DNA of 64,000 bases from Paenibacillus montanisoli (GTDB taxonomy: Bacteria; Bacillota; Bacilli; Paenibacillales; Paenibacillaceae): contig NZ_QLUW01000001.1 of assembly GCF_003268025.1 (NCBI RefSeq), positions 1,054,001 through 1,118,000 of the forward strand, in the 5' to 3' direction. Every line of letters begins with the position of its first letter. The first letter of the stretch is position 1. A model generated the notes under the pieces. It had not been told where the DNA came from. It saw nothing but the letters and a program-made list of their open reading frames with translations, and made no database searches. Made by a program: the position numbers and the translations under genes. Positions 16,965 to 25,588 of the stretch are shown in pieces.

Positions 16965-17810
16965 ATGGCGGCGTGGAGATTCGTGCACACCGGAAACCGT
17001 TTCCCAGCCGAAAACATGGCGATAGACGAGGCCATCATGAACGCGCACCGGCAGGGGGAAGTGCCGCCTACAGTCCGTTTCTACGGATGGAATCCGGCAA
17101 CGTTATCGATCGGCTGCTTCCAGCAAGCGGACAAGGAAGTAGACTTCGGCGCGCTGCGCGAGCTCGGTCTCGGGTTCGTCAGACGGGCTACCGGCGGTCG
17201 TGCCGTCTTGCATGATGAGGAGCTGACGTACAGCGTGATCGTCTCTGAGCGCTATCCGGGCATCCCGGCAAATGTGGCAGAGGCTTATCGCATACTGAGC
17301 AGAGGATTGTTAATCGGTTTCCGCAAGCTGGGGCTCGATGCGAGAATGACCGGACATGACGAAGATGGGGTGGAGCGCCCCTCTTCGAGAGCAGCGCTGA
17401 CCGCGGCCTGTTTCGACGCGCCATCCAAATATGAGCTAGTCGTCGACGGACGCAAAATCGCCGGAAGCGCGCAAATGCGCGCAGGCGGCGTTATTTTGCA
17501 GCATGGCTCGATCCTGCTCGAGCTCGATGACGAGAAGCTCTTTTCGGTGCTTCGTTTCGCGAATCCGGACGTGAAGCAGCGCATGCAGACCTTATTCGGG
17601 CGCAAAGCGGCTGCGATCAATGACTGTTTCCGACGGAAAGGGATGCCGCCCGTAACGATGCCGCTCGTTGAACAGGTGTTCCGCGGCAGCTTCGCGGAAG
17701 GGCTGGGAGCCGAGCTCATAGAAGGCGGGCTGATCCCCGCTGAGGTGGAGCTGGCGGACCGGCTTGTAAGCGAGAAATATGCGAATGATAGTTGGAATTA
17801 CCGCAGATAG
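16965..17810 (+). CDS. lipM: Octanoyltransferase LipM
   Basis: A 281-residue member of the biotin/lipoate ligase fold family. It has RRATGGRAVLHDEELTYSVI, the conserved acyl-binding segment, and ACFDAPSKYELVVDGRKIAGSAQ. Cys149 matches the position of the acyl-thioester Cys (Cys150) of Bacillus LipM, and Lys in GRKIAGSAQ is also conserved. It transfers octanoate from acyl carrier protein to GcvH, its upstream neighbour. ATG 16965 gives a LipM-like length with AGGGATG upstream. The ATG at 16914 inside gcvH would give an extended, unlikely N-terminus. A lipoate-protein ligase is the alternative call, but the Cys favours LipM. Confidence 0.88.
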   Translation: MAAWRFVHTGNRFPAENMAIDEAIMNAHRQGEVPPTVRFYGWNPATLSIGCFQQADKEVDFGALRELGLGFVRRATGGRAVLHDEELTYSVIVSERYPGIPANVAEAYRILSRGLLIGFRKLGLDARMTGHDEDGVERPSSRAALTAACFDAPSKYELVVDGRKIAGSAQMRAGGVILQHGSILLELDDEKLFSVLRFANPDVKQRMQTLFGRKAAAINDCFRRKGMPPVTMPLVEQVFRGSFAEGLGAELIEGGLIPAEVELADRLVSEKYANDSWNYRR

Positions 17811-17828
17811 GTTGAATGTTAGATTGGC

Positions 17829-18206
17829 GGGCTTGTTGGCGTGTGCGCGGCAGCATGAGAGAGCGCCTGAAAATTCTAACGGTTGCTCCATTGCTTATTT
17901 GCAGAATAATAGCCCTTTCTTAAACTCTAACGGTTGCCAGAGGCGTTATTTGGCCCAAATCGGAAGAATTCGCTGCCCAATCGCCAAATAGCGTAACTGA
18001 GAACCGTTAGCCTTTCAAAAGGGTCATTTGAGGTTAAATAGCGTGCGTGGCAACCGTTAGCGAATGCGCCGTAGCATGAGGCAATTTCGATTCTCGTTGT
18101 CATTCAAGATGTGGATGATTCCACGTTAGAAATCGACATACAAGCCTTGTGTCAGTCAAACATCCGGACTAGCGATTGATCCTAATTGCTTTTTTCGACA
18201 GCCTGA
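17829..18206 (+). repeat. Dispersed intergenic repeat, copy A
   Basis: This stretch fills the gap of more than 400 bases between lipM and the LacI gene. No protein gene is visible in it. Its sequence recurs in reverse orientation at 58989-59261. Shared parts include GGGCTTGT near the left edge, GCGCCTGAAA, GGCGTTATTTGGCCCAAATC, GGAAGAATTCGCTGCCC and CGATTGATCCTAAT near the right edge. Inside are two nested inverted pairs: CTAACGGTTGC (17876-17886) with GCAACCGTTAG (18050-18060), and CTAACGGTTGCC (17927-17938) with GAACCGTTAG (18001-18010). Copy A has about 105 more bases (18063-18172) than copy B. It looks like a non-autonomous, MITE-like or structured intergenic element. Confidence 0.85.
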
Positions 18207-18244
18207 GGAAGACAGGGCGATAAGCCTCGTCTTCCTCTTCTTGT
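18205..18244. terminator. Hairpin after the LacI-family gene
   Basis: Arms GAGGAAGAC (18205-18213) and GTCTTCCTC (18229-18237) form a stem directly after the end of the minus-strand regulator gene. On the minus strand a GAAAAAAG tract, not a T-run, follows after about 10 bases. On the plus strand TTCTTGTTTT follows, so the plus-strand terminator reading is stronger. Confidence 0.55.
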
Positions 18245-18247
18245 TTT

Positions 18248-19234
18248 CTATAGCGAATCGCGGTCGATGATGCTATAAGGGACATGCGTGCGCGAAGGGA
18301 TGGATTCGCCTTTAATGCGATCGATCAGCATAGCGGCCGATCTTCGGCCGATCTCGTCGACCTGAAAATCGATCGTTGTCAGGTGCGGCGTGACATAATT
18401 CAAGATATCGATATTGTCGCAGCCCATGATGCCGACCTGCTCGGGAACGCGGATGCCGTGCGACTCCAGATACCTCAGCACGTCCAGCGCGTAGATGTCG
18501 CTGCTGCATAGAATCGCCAGCTTCTCTTGCGATTGCTGCACAAGGCGCAAGACGCTGGCCAAATAATCCGAATCCGACACGACGGTATGCCAGAGCTCCG
18601 GCATGACGGAGCAGGCCTCGACGAACCCCTTGTAGCGCTGCTCCGGCACGTAGATATTGCTCTTGCCTTTAAAGCGGAGAGGCGGGCTTACGTAAATAAT
18701 CCGCCGGTAGCCTTTTCCTGCGATATGGTGCACGGCATCCTTGATCGCGTTCTTATCGTCAATCCAGACGTACGGAATCTTCGAGGAAACCCGGTTGCCG
18801 AAGGTGATGATAGGGACTCTTGATTTAGCGAGCAGCGCTTCGAAATTGGCGCCCATGCTGATCGGGGAGAGGGCGATGCCGTCCACTTTGCGGTCGAGGA
18901 GGCTATGGATGTACTCCGTCTCCAGCTCCTGGTCTTTGCTTGAGAGCACGAGGTAGATGAAATAACCTTGCCTCCTGGCTTCCGCTTCGAAGGAGATAAA
19001 CAGCTGGGAGAAGATCCGGTTGTGAATGTCGAACAGCACGACGCCCAGCGTCTTCGTGTGGCCTTTCACTAAGCTTTGGGCCAGAAAATCCGGCCGGTAG
19101 CCATGCTCGGCCGCTACCTTCAAAATCTTCTCGCGCGTTTCTTGGCTGATGCCTGGCCGGTTATTCAGCGCGCGATCCACTGTTCCGCGGGTGACGCCGC
19201 ATAGCTCGGCGAGTTGCTTGCTCGTTACCTTCAT
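18248..19234 (-). CDS. LacI-family transcriptional regulator
   Basis: A 328-residue regulator. The N-terminal helix-turn-helix and hinge are typical (TSKQLAELCGVTRGTVDRAL, then GYRPDFLAQSL), followed by a periplasmic-binding-like sensor domain with LGVVLFDIHNRIFSQLF and IMGCDNIDILNYVTPHLTTI. It is divergent from a sugar ABC transporter and a GH116 glycosidase, and the shared intergenic region has three palindromic sites with a CG centre of the LacI type (ACGTGT/ACGTGA half sites). It therefore probably represses that locus and releases it when a glycoside breakdown product binds. The same operator stands before a GH116 gene at 63392, suggesting a second target. The ligand is unknown. Confidence 0.92.
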   Translation of the reverse strand: MKVTSKQLAELCGVTRGTVDRALNNRPGISQETREKILKVAAEHGYRPDFLAQSLVKGHTKTLGVVLFDIHNRIFSQLFISFEAEARRQGYFIYLVLSSKDQELETEYIHSLLDRKVDGIALSPISMGANFEALLAKSRVPIITFGNRVSSKIPYVWIDDKNAIKDAVHHIAGKGYRRIIYVSPPLRFKGKSNIYVPEQRYKGFVEACSVMPELWHTVVSDSDYLASVLRLVQQSQEKLAILCSSDIYALDVLRYLESHGIRVPEQVGIMGCDNIDILNYVTPHLTTIDFQVDEIGRRSAAMLIDRIKGESIPSRTHVPYSIIDRDSL

Positions 19235-19309
19235 CGCATACGGTCCCCCAGACTTTAGATCTATTCATGTCCTAATCGTAACCTAGAACAGAAGAGCGGT
19301 CAATCAATA

Positions 19310-19323
19310 CGTTCATGTGCACG
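19310..19323. promoter_or_regulatory. LacI-type operator, weak site
   Basis: CGTTCATGTGCACG, an imperfect version of the CGTTCACGTGAACG palindrome found twice more downstream. It is nearest to the regulator gene and may serve autoregulation. Confidence 0.5.
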
Positions 19324-19372
19324 GAGATCGAATGCGCTAGAAATCGAAGGTGTTTCGACAAAAAATTAAGCG

Positions 19373-19401
19373 TTTACAAACGCATGAGCCGCTGGTACAA
19401 T
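19373..19401 (+). promoter_or_regulatory. Promoter of the sugar transporter operon
   Basis: TTTACA (19373-19378), exactly 17 bases, then TACAAT (19396-19401). The preceding AGCG and both hexamers are identical in the promoter at 63198-63226 before another GH116 gene. Two operator palindromes follow downstream. Confidence 0.75.
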
Positions 19402-19406
19402 GAAAT

Positions 19407-19420
19407 CGTTCACGTGCACG
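19407..19420. promoter_or_regulatory. LacI-type operator at the transcription start
   Basis: CGTTCACGTGCACG, one half perfect, begins 6 bases after the -10 box, where a bound repressor would block initiation. Confidence 0.65.
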
Positions 19421-19456
19421 GTGAGCAACACAATAGAATGCTATTTTTTTTATTCA

Positions 19457-19478
19457 CTTCCGTTCACGTGAACGGAAG
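19457..19478. promoter_or_regulatory. LacI-type operator, 22-bp perfect palindrome
   Basis: The core CGTTCACGTGAACG (19461-19474) is extended by CTTC on the left and its complement GAAG on the right to a perfect 22-base palindrome. It lies about 55 bases downstream of the -10 box, after a TATTTTTTTTATT tract. The same core and a similar T-tract recur at 63275-63303. Confidence 0.85.
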
Positions 19479-19581
19479 GGACACCTCAGATGATCGAAAG
19501 TATAAAGGTGGGTCTGACTCGTACATCCGCTGTAACCGGGCGAGGGAATCCATTTTATCTAATCGAGGATGGTGTTCGAAC

Positions 19582-20868
19582 GTGAGAAAGATTCTAATGC
19601 TCTGCCTCATTCTTGTATGGTGCTTTACGCTAGCAGCATGCAGCTCCTCCAACTCCTCCAACAACTCAGATCCAGCCAGCGGAACGAACGATGAGAAAGC
19701 CGAATTAACGCTGGTATGGAGCAAGGGCGATGCCTCCGACGCGCAATTGAAAGATATTTTGACCGAGTTCAACAAGCTGTACCCGAACATTAAAGTCAAC
19801 CGAATCGAAGTGATCGGCAGCTCCTGGGGCGATTATTTCAACAAAATCCAAACGATGATTGCCGGCGGCAATCCGCCGGACGTCATCCGCGTCGCCATCG
19901 AAGGCATTCAGATGTTCGCCAAGCAGGATCTCCTGCTGCCGCTAGATGAATATATGGCAGCCGATCCGGATGCGCTCGACAACTATGACGACATCCATAA
20001 GAAGCTGCAGTCTCCTTTTGTCATCGACGGCAAGACTTATGGCTTCGTATGGGATTGGAACAACGTCGTCATGCACTTCAATACCGACAAATTGAAGGAA
20101 GCGGGGCTGTCGCTGCCTCCGAAGGATTGGACCAAGGACGATTTCCTCACCTACGCCCAGAAGCTGACCACGGAGAAAGACGGCAAGAAAACGTACGGCT
20201 TCGCGATTCCGACTTATTACTTCGGCGCTTCCGCATGGCTGTTCAACAATGATGCCAGCGTGCTGGACGACGCGATGACGACTTCCAAGCTCGATGACCC
20301 GAACGCGATTGAGCTGATGCAGTTCTTCCAAGACCTGATCTACAAATATAAAGTCGCACCGGTGCCGAACCCGAAAGACGATGCGACCCAAATGCTCATG
20401 AACGGCCAAATTGCGATGATGTCGGCCGGTAAATGGCCGTTCTCTACTTACGCGAAGAGCAAGTTCACCTCCGTTGACGTGCAGTTCCTGCCGACCTTCA
20501 AGACGAATAAAGTCATCTTCGGCTCCGGGGCGTTCCCTGTGCTGAATTCGACGAAATATCCGGACGCGGCTTATAAGCTATCGGCATTCCTCGGAGGGGT
20601 ATATTCGCAAAAAACGACGCTCTCCGATGCCTCCATTCCAACAAGGATCTCCGTCATGAAAGAAGTGCTGCCGAAGACGCCCGCGTCGAACTGGCAGGTG
20701 TATTCGGATAGCGCCGACATTGCGAAGGCGGTCGAATCGCCTGTTCAATACGCGGATGTCGAATCCATCTTCAACCGCTATATGGGACTCATCCTGGCGA
20801 ATCAATCCGATGCCGCGACCGCGATGAAGAAGGCGAAGGAAGAGATCGATCAGGTGCTGAAGAACTAA
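19582..20868 (+). CDS. Sugar ABC transporter substrate-binding lipoprotein
   Basis: A 428-residue extracellular solute-binding protein of family 1. GTG 19582 gives a proper lipoprotein signal (MRKILMLCLILVW, then FTLAAC with Cys20). The open frame upstream runs through the promoter and operators and is not coding. The mature protein has a Ser/Asn-rich linker, then LTLVWSKGDASDAQLKDILT, PPDVIRVAIEGIQMFAKQDLLLPLDEY and FGSGAFPVLNSTKYPDAAYKL, typical of oligosaccharide binders. It is the first gene of the operon with two permeases and a GH116 glycosidase. No ATPase gene is present, so a shared MsmX-type ATPase is likely. The ligand is probably a beta-glycoside or short oligosaccharide. Confidence 0.9.
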   Translation: MRKILMLCLILVWCFTLAACSSSNSSNNSDPASGTNDEKAELTLVWSKGDASDAQLKDILTEFNKLYPNIKVNRIEVIGSSWGDYFNKIQTMIAGGNPPDVIRVAIEGIQMFAKQDLLLPLDEYMAADPDALDNYDDIHKKLQSPFVIDGKTYGFVWDWNNVVMHFNTDKLKEAGLSLPPKDWTKDDFLTYAQKLTTEKDGKKTYGFAIPTYYFGASAWLFNNDASVLDDAMTTSKLDDPNAIELMQFFQDLIYKYKVAPVPNPKDDATQMLMNGQIAMMSAGKWPFSTYAKSKFTSVDVQFLPTFKTNKVIFGSGAFPVLNSTKYPDAAYKLSAFLGGVYSQKTTLSDASIPTRISVMKEVLPKTPASNWQVYSDSADIAKAVESPVQYADVESIFNRYMGLILANQSDAATAMKKAKEEIDQVLKN

Positions 20869-20878
20869 TCACGCATGG

Positions 20879-20910
20879 AAGCCGCAGCAGGCTCCGGCCT
20901 GCTGCGGCTT
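20879..20910 (+). terminator. Intercistronic hairpin after the binding-protein gene
   Basis: Perfect 13-base arms AAGCCGCAGCAGG / CCTGCTGCGGCTT with a 6-base loop and no T-run. Such hairpins between binding protein and permease genes stabilise the upstream message and lower permease synthesis; partial termination is possible. Confidence 0.7.
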
Positions 20911-20942
20911 GACTTGTTCGCGAACGGAGGTATCGAGCTGGC

Positions 20943-21830
20943 ATGACGAAGAAATCCAAGGATTTACTCGTAGGTTACTTGTTCCTGGCACCAGCGCTGC
21001 TTTTGTTTCTCGTTTTTATTGCCGAGCCGGTCATTGCGTCGCTCATTCTCAGCTTTACCAAGTACAATGTCATCACCCCGTCCAAGTTCATCGGCCTTGA
21101 CAATTTCAAGGCCTTCTTCGAAGACGACCGTCTCGGATTGGTCTACTGGAACACGCTGAAATTCGTCCTGATTCTCACGCCGCTTCACGTCGTTCTGGGA
21201 CTGCTGCTCGCGCTTGCCGTACAGCGGAAAATCGCCAAAGGACTGAAATATTTCTACCGGACCGTCTTTTATTTTCCGGTGTTAGCGACATCGGCGGCCG
21301 TAGCGACGGCGTGGTCCTTCATGTTCAACAAAGAATTCGGCATCCTGAATTATTTCCTCAGCTTGTTCGGCATCGAGGGCATTCCTTGGATGCAATCGCC
21401 GAACTGGGTGTATCTTGCGGTTGCGATCTACAGCTTCTGGAAATTTATCGGAAACGCCTTTCTCTACTACTTTATCGGACTTCAAAATATACCGGAAACG
21501 CTGTACGAAGCGGCGGAAATCGACGGAGCGGGCAAGCTGCAGCGATTCATGAACATTACGCTTCCGATGCTTTCCCCGATGCTCTTCTTCGTGCTGGTGA
21601 CAACCTTGATCGGCACGACGCAAATTTTTGACGAGCCCTACCTGATAACCGGCGGCGGACCTGGCGATGCTTCCCGATCGGTCAATATGTACATCTACGA
21701 GATTGCCTTCCAAAAGCACCAGATGGGCTATGCGTCGACGGTGTCGATCAGCCTCTTCCTGGCGATTCTAGCCATAACGGCGCTGCAGTTCGGGTTCAGC
21801 AAGAAATGGGTTTCTTACGATCAGGAGTAG
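20943..21830 (+). CDS. Sugar ABC transporter permease (MalF/UgpA type)
   Basis: A 295-residue membrane protein with about six transmembrane segments. The EAA coupling loop is YEAAEIDGAGKLQRFMNITLPML. N-terminal GYLFLAPALLLFLVFIAEPV and LSFTKYNVITPSKFIGLDNF are the family opening. It pairs with the next permease to form the pore for the operon's sugar. ATG 20943 follows the GAACGGAGG ribosome site and the intercistronic hairpin. Confidence 0.92.
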   Translation: MTKKSKDLLVGYLFLAPALLLFLVFIAEPVIASLILSFTKYNVITPSKFIGLDNFKAFFEDDRLGLVYWNTLKFVLILTPLHVVLGLLLALAVQRKIAKGLKYFYRTVFYFPVLATSAAVATAWSFMFNKEFGILNYFLSLFGIEGIPWMQSPNWVYLAVAIYSFWKFIGNAFLYYFIGLQNIPETLYEAAEIDGAGKLQRFMNITLPMLSPMLFFVLVTTLIGTTQIFDEPYLITGGGPGDASRSVNMYIYEIAFQKHQMGYASTVSISLFLAILAITALQFGFSKKWVSYDQE

Positions 21831-21860
21831 CGATGCTGTCTTAAGGAGGTGCACGCGAAG

Positions 21861-22745
21861 ATGAACGGTGAGGCTAAAATGGCCGGAGTGCTGACAACGC
21901 GCGGGATTCGGATACATACTAGGCGCAGAACAATGCGCGGTTATGTGCTTGATGGCTTTCTGTTATTGCTTTCGTTTCTGATGCTGGCTCCGTTTCTATG
22001 GATGATCTCAACCTCGTTGAGGCTGCCGCAGGATTCCTTTTCGCTTCCGCCGGCCATATTCCCGACCGCTTTCAATGTAGAGAACTACGGCCAGGTATTC
22101 AAGCAGGTGCCGTTTACGAACTTCATTCTGAATAGTTTGGAGATCTCGCTGATCATCGTAGTCGGGCATATTTTCATATCCAGCATGGCGGCGTTTGCGT
22201 TTGCCAGAATTACGTTTCCCGGGAGAAATCTTATATTTATCATCTTTCTCGCGGGCTTGATGATTCCGGGGCAAGTGACGATCATCCCGCAGTTTATTCT
22301 GATATCCAAGCTGGGCTTGGTCGATACCCACTGGGCGCTCATTCTGCCCGCGCTTATCAATCCGCTTGGCATTTTCATGATTCGCCAGATGATGATGACG
22401 ATCTCCTCGACGTATGACGAAGCGGCCTATATGGACGGCGCAAGCCGCATGTGGGTGTTTCTGAGAGTCATCCTCCCAATGGTGTTCCCTGCGGTCGCGG
22501 TGACCTCGGTGATGACGTTTATCGGAAACTGGAATGATTTCTTCCGGCCTCTGATCTTTTTGAACACGTTTGAGAAAATGACGCTCCCGCTCGGCATGAC
22601 GGTGCTGAACGGAACGTTCGGCTCCGGCAATCTCTCCGCGATTCTTGCCGGCGTCACGCTGTCGCTTATTGTCCCGTTATTGTTCTATATGTTCGGACAG
22701 AAATATCTCGTCGAGGGCATAACCGCAGGAGGCTTGAAGATATAG
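21861..22745 (+). CDS. Sugar ABC transporter permease (MalG/UgpE type)
   Basis: A 294-residue membrane protein. The EAA loop is YDEAAYMDGASRMWVFLRVILP and the C-terminus ends with YMFGQKYLVEGITAGGLKI, typical of MalG/LacG proteins. ATG 21861 is chosen because AAGGAGG (21843-21849) lies 11 bases upstream. The GTG at 21849 overlaps that site. It forms the heterodimer with the preceding permease. Confidence 0.92.
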   Translation: MNGEAKMAGVLTTRGIRIHTRRRTMRGYVLDGFLLLLSFLMLAPFLWMISTSLRLPQDSFSLPPAIFPTAFNVENYGQVFKQVPFTNFILNSLEISLIIVVGHIFISSMAAFAFARITFPGRNLIFIIFLAGLMIPGQVTIIPQFILISKLGLVDTHWALILPALINPLGIFMIRQMMMTISSTYDEAAYMDGASRMWVFLRVILPMVFPAVAVTSVMTFIGNWNDFFRPLIFLNTFEKMTLPLGMTVLNGTFGSGNLSAILAGVTLSLIVPLLFYMFGQKYLVEGITAGGLKI

Positions 22746-22780
22746 CACAGTTGATACGATCATGAGGAGGCATGTTTGGG

Positions 22781-25399
22781 ATGACGATGAAGCTGCTGAA
22801 TGAGCTGTACAAGATGGATAAGGATTTTACGTATCGAGGCAGCAAGACGAACGAGATTTCGTTTCCGCTGGGCGGCATCGGTACCGGCAGTATCGGGCTT
22901 GCGGGAAACGGGAGATTGATCGATTGGGAAATCTTCAACCGTCCGAACAAGAACAGCTATAACGGGTTTACGTTCTTCGCGATCAAGGCGGAGCATCAAG
23001 GCGAGGTCAGGGTCGCCAAGGTGCTTCACGGCGATCTGCATCCGTCGTATTCAGGCACCGGGAAGGGGCGGTTTACAGGCTTTGGCTTCGGCGTGGAGCG
23101 GGAAAGCCTCTCCGGCTTCCCGCACTTCAAGTCGACGGCCTTTAAAGGCGAGTATCCGTTCGGCGAAATCGAATTCATCGATGACACGGTGCCGCTGCAG
23201 GTGAAGCTGTCGGCGTTCAATCCGCTCATCCCGCTCAATGACAAAGACTCGTCGCTGCCTGCGGCGATTTTTACCTACGAAGTAACTAATACGTCAAGCG
23301 AAACGCTCGATATAAGCTTGGTCGGCAATCTGACGAATCCGCACACGAAGGATGCTAGAAATGAATTCGCGGATTACGGTGCTTTCAAAGGGATCAAGCT
23401 GTTCTCGACGCATTACGGTCCGGATGAGAGGGCATACGGCGATCTGACGCTCAGCACCGATGACGACGATATTTCGTGGCAAACGTACTGGTACCGCGGC
23501 GGCTGGTTCGATAATCTGACGGTCTTCTGGAAAGAATTCGCCGCGCCGGGCCGATTCAAGGAGCGCAATTATAACGAAATTCGCGGGCTTGCCCCTGTCG
23601 CGACGCACAACAGCAAGGATAACTGCCTGCTGAGCAGCCACAAATCGCTTGCGCCCGGCGAGAAAGGAACGTTCCGCTTCATGATCACGTGGAGCTTCCC
23701 GAATTACGTCAACTTCTGGAATCCCGGCGCATGCGAGGATGGCACGCCATGCGAGCCTCCAAGCTGGAAAAACTACTACGCGACGCTGTTCGCGGATTCG
23801 ACGGAGTCGGCAGCCTATGTGTGGAATAACTATGAGCGGCTCTACCGCGAGTCGCATTTATTTAAAGAAACGCTCTTCGGCTCCACGCTGCCCGATTACG
23901 TGGTGGATGCGATTGCGAGCAACATTTCAATACTCAAATCACCGACCTGTCTGCGGCTTACGGACGGTACGCTCTATGGGTTCGAAGGCGTCCATGCCGA
24001 AGAAGGCAGCTGCGAAGGAACATGCACGCATGTGTGGAACTACGAGCAGGTGACGCCGTTTCTGTTCCCGGCTCTTGCAAGATCCATGGTGAACGTGAAA
24101 TATAAACATACCATGTACGACAACGGCAAGATGGCTTTCCGTATGATGCTTCCGGCCGAACGGACGCTGAAGGACGCCTCGGATTGCGCAGGCCCTCGAA
24201 GAGCGGCGGCGGACGGGCAGATGGGCACCGTCATTAAAGTGTATCAGCAATGGAAAATATCGGGGGATAACGAGTGGCTGAAGTCTATTTGGCCTAGAGT
24301 GAAGCAGTCGCTCGAATATGCTTGGGAGCCGACCAATACGGATTGGTGGGACCGGGATTGCGACGGCATTATGGAGGGCGTGCAGCATCATACGCTGGAT
24401 GTGGAAATCTACGGCCCGAACGCGTATATCAGCGGGATGTACCAAAGCGCGCTGCGCTGCGCCTCCGAAATGGCGGAAGCAATGGGCGACGGAGCGGCCG
24501 TCAAGTATCGCGAGCTGTGCGATAACGGCCGCAAATGGGTAGATGAGCATCTATTCAACGGCGAATATTATCATCAGCTAATCGACCTTCAGGACGAGCG
24601 CTTCCCGATCGATCCGGAGCTTGAAGAGATCAAATACCAAATCGGCGAAGGCTGCCATATCGATCAGGTGCTGGGTCAATGGCATGCGCATCTCGTCGGC
24701 ATCGGTTATGTTTTCGACCGTACGAAGGTGAAGAAGGCGCTGGAATCGATCTACGCCCATAACTTCATGGAGACGATTCGCGATTACCCGAATGCTTGCC
24801 GCATCTATTCGCTCAACGATGAGAAAGGCCTTCTTATTTCCACGTGGCCGAGAGGAAACAGCCCGAAGGTGCCGGTGCCTTATGCGGATGAAACGATGAA
24901 CGGCTTCGAATATCAGGCCGCCTGCCATATGATCTATGAGGGCTTGCTGGAGGAAGGGCTGACGGCGGTGAAGGCGATCCGCGACCGTTACGACGGGGAA
25001 CGCAGAAATCCGTGGAACGAGATGGAGTGCGGCAGCAACTATGCGAGGTCAATGGCTTCGTATGCGCTGCTTCTTGCGCTCAGCGGTTTTGAGTATGATT
25101 CGCTGAAGGGTCATATTGGCTTCAATCCGCAGTTGAATGCCGATGCGTTCAGCAGCTTCTGGTCCTTGAATTCGGCATGGGGCAATTTCAAGCACGAGCG
25201 CGGCACCATTCGGTTTGAAGTCAGCTACGGTACAATCGCGCTCAGCAGCTTCGGAAGCGAATTGCTGGCGGGCAAGAAGAAAGCAGAGGTCCAAGTGGAT
25301 GGCATGCCGGCAGCCATCACGCGCAGCGGCAATACGATTCTTTTCGCCGAGCAGGTAAAGCTGGATGCAGGCAGCCAAATTACAATCGTGCTTAGCTAG
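22781..25399 (+). CDS. GH116-type glycoside hydrolase (GBA2/DUF608 family), copy 1
   Basis: An 872-residue enzyme without signal peptide, so it should act in the cytoplasm on the imported glycoside. The N-terminal beta-sandwich (GBA2_N) begins SFPLGGIGTGSIGLAGNG. The C-terminal (alpha/alpha)6 barrel carries CEGTCTHVWNYEQ near residue 416 and HHTLDVEIYGPNAY near 535, where the Asp aligns with the family acid/base position as I recall it. Known members act on beta-glucosides, beta-xylosides or glucosylceramide. ATG 22781 is 10 bases after GAGGAGG. The ATG at 22772 is too close to it. It closes the LacI-controlled operon and is followed by a strong terminator. Exact substrate unknown. Confidence 0.85.
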   Translation: MTMKLLNELYKMDKDFTYRGSKTNEISFPLGGIGTGSIGLAGNGRLIDWEIFNRPNKNSYNGFTFFAIKAEHQGEVRVAKVLHGDLHPSYSGTGKGRFTGFGFGVERESLSGFPHFKSTAFKGEYPFGEIEFIDDTVPLQVKLSAFNPLIPLNDKDSSLPAAIFTYEVTNTSSETLDISLVGNLTNPHTKDARNEFADYGAFKGIKLFSTHYGPDERAYGDLTLSTDDDDISWQTYWYRGGWFDNLTVFWKEFAAPGRFKERNYNEIRGLAPVATHNSKDNCLLSSHKSLAPGEKGTFRFMITWSFPNYVNFWNPGACEDGTPCEPPSWKNYYATLFADSTESAAYVWNNYERLYRESHLFKETLFGSTLPDYVVDAIASNISILKSPTCLRLTDGTLYGFEGVHAEEGSCEGTCTHVWNYEQVTPFLFPALARSMVNVKYKHTMYDNGKMAFRMMLPAERTLKDASDCAGPRRAAADGQMGTVIKVYQQWKISGDNEWLKSIWPRVKQSLEYAWEPTNTDWWDRDCDGIMEGVQHHTLDVEIYGPNAYISGMYQSALRCASEMAEAMGDGAAVKYRELCDNGRKWVDEHLFNGEYYHQLIDLQDERFPIDPELEEIKYQIGEGCHIDQVLGQWHAHLVGIGYVFDRTKVKKALESIYAHNFMETIRDYPNACRIYSLNDEKGLLISTWPRGNSPKVPVPYADETMNGFEYQAACHMIYEGLLEEGLTAVKAIRDRYDGERRNPWNEMECGSNYARSMASYALLLALSGFEYDSLKGHIGFNPQLNADAFSSFWSLNSAWGNFKHERGTIRFEVSYGTIALSSFGSELLAGKKKAEVQVDGMPAAITRSGNTILFAEQVKLDAGSQITIVLS

Positions 25400-25408
25400 C
25401 TATTAAGG

Positions 25409-25453
25409 GCCTGCCTGAATGGAGAACATTCCATTCAGGCAGGCTTTTCTTTT
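25409..25453 (+). terminator. Terminator of the sugar utilisation operon
   Basis: Perfect 15-base arms GCCTGCCTGAATGGA / TCCATTCAGGCAGGC, loop GAACAT, then TTTTCTTTTA. Confidence 0.93.
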
Positions 25454-25588
25454 AGGTTAGAGTGGAAATATTTCCCTCTCTATCGATTCACTCTTTGCGA
25501 TTCAAATTGATATACTTGGTCGTAATGATTTTCATAGAACCAATTGTAAACGCCAACTTCGATGGATATTACGCGGGGAGCGATCGCT

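Noticed and set aside
17829-18206. An insertion sequence with transposase
   Set aside because: No open frame of useful size is present; the element is at most a non-autonomous repeat.
19315-19581. Upstream extension of the sugar-binding protein (267 bases of open frame)
   Set aside because: It covers the promoter and two operators; GTG 19582 gives a proper lipoprotein signal, and the upstream translation has no family features.
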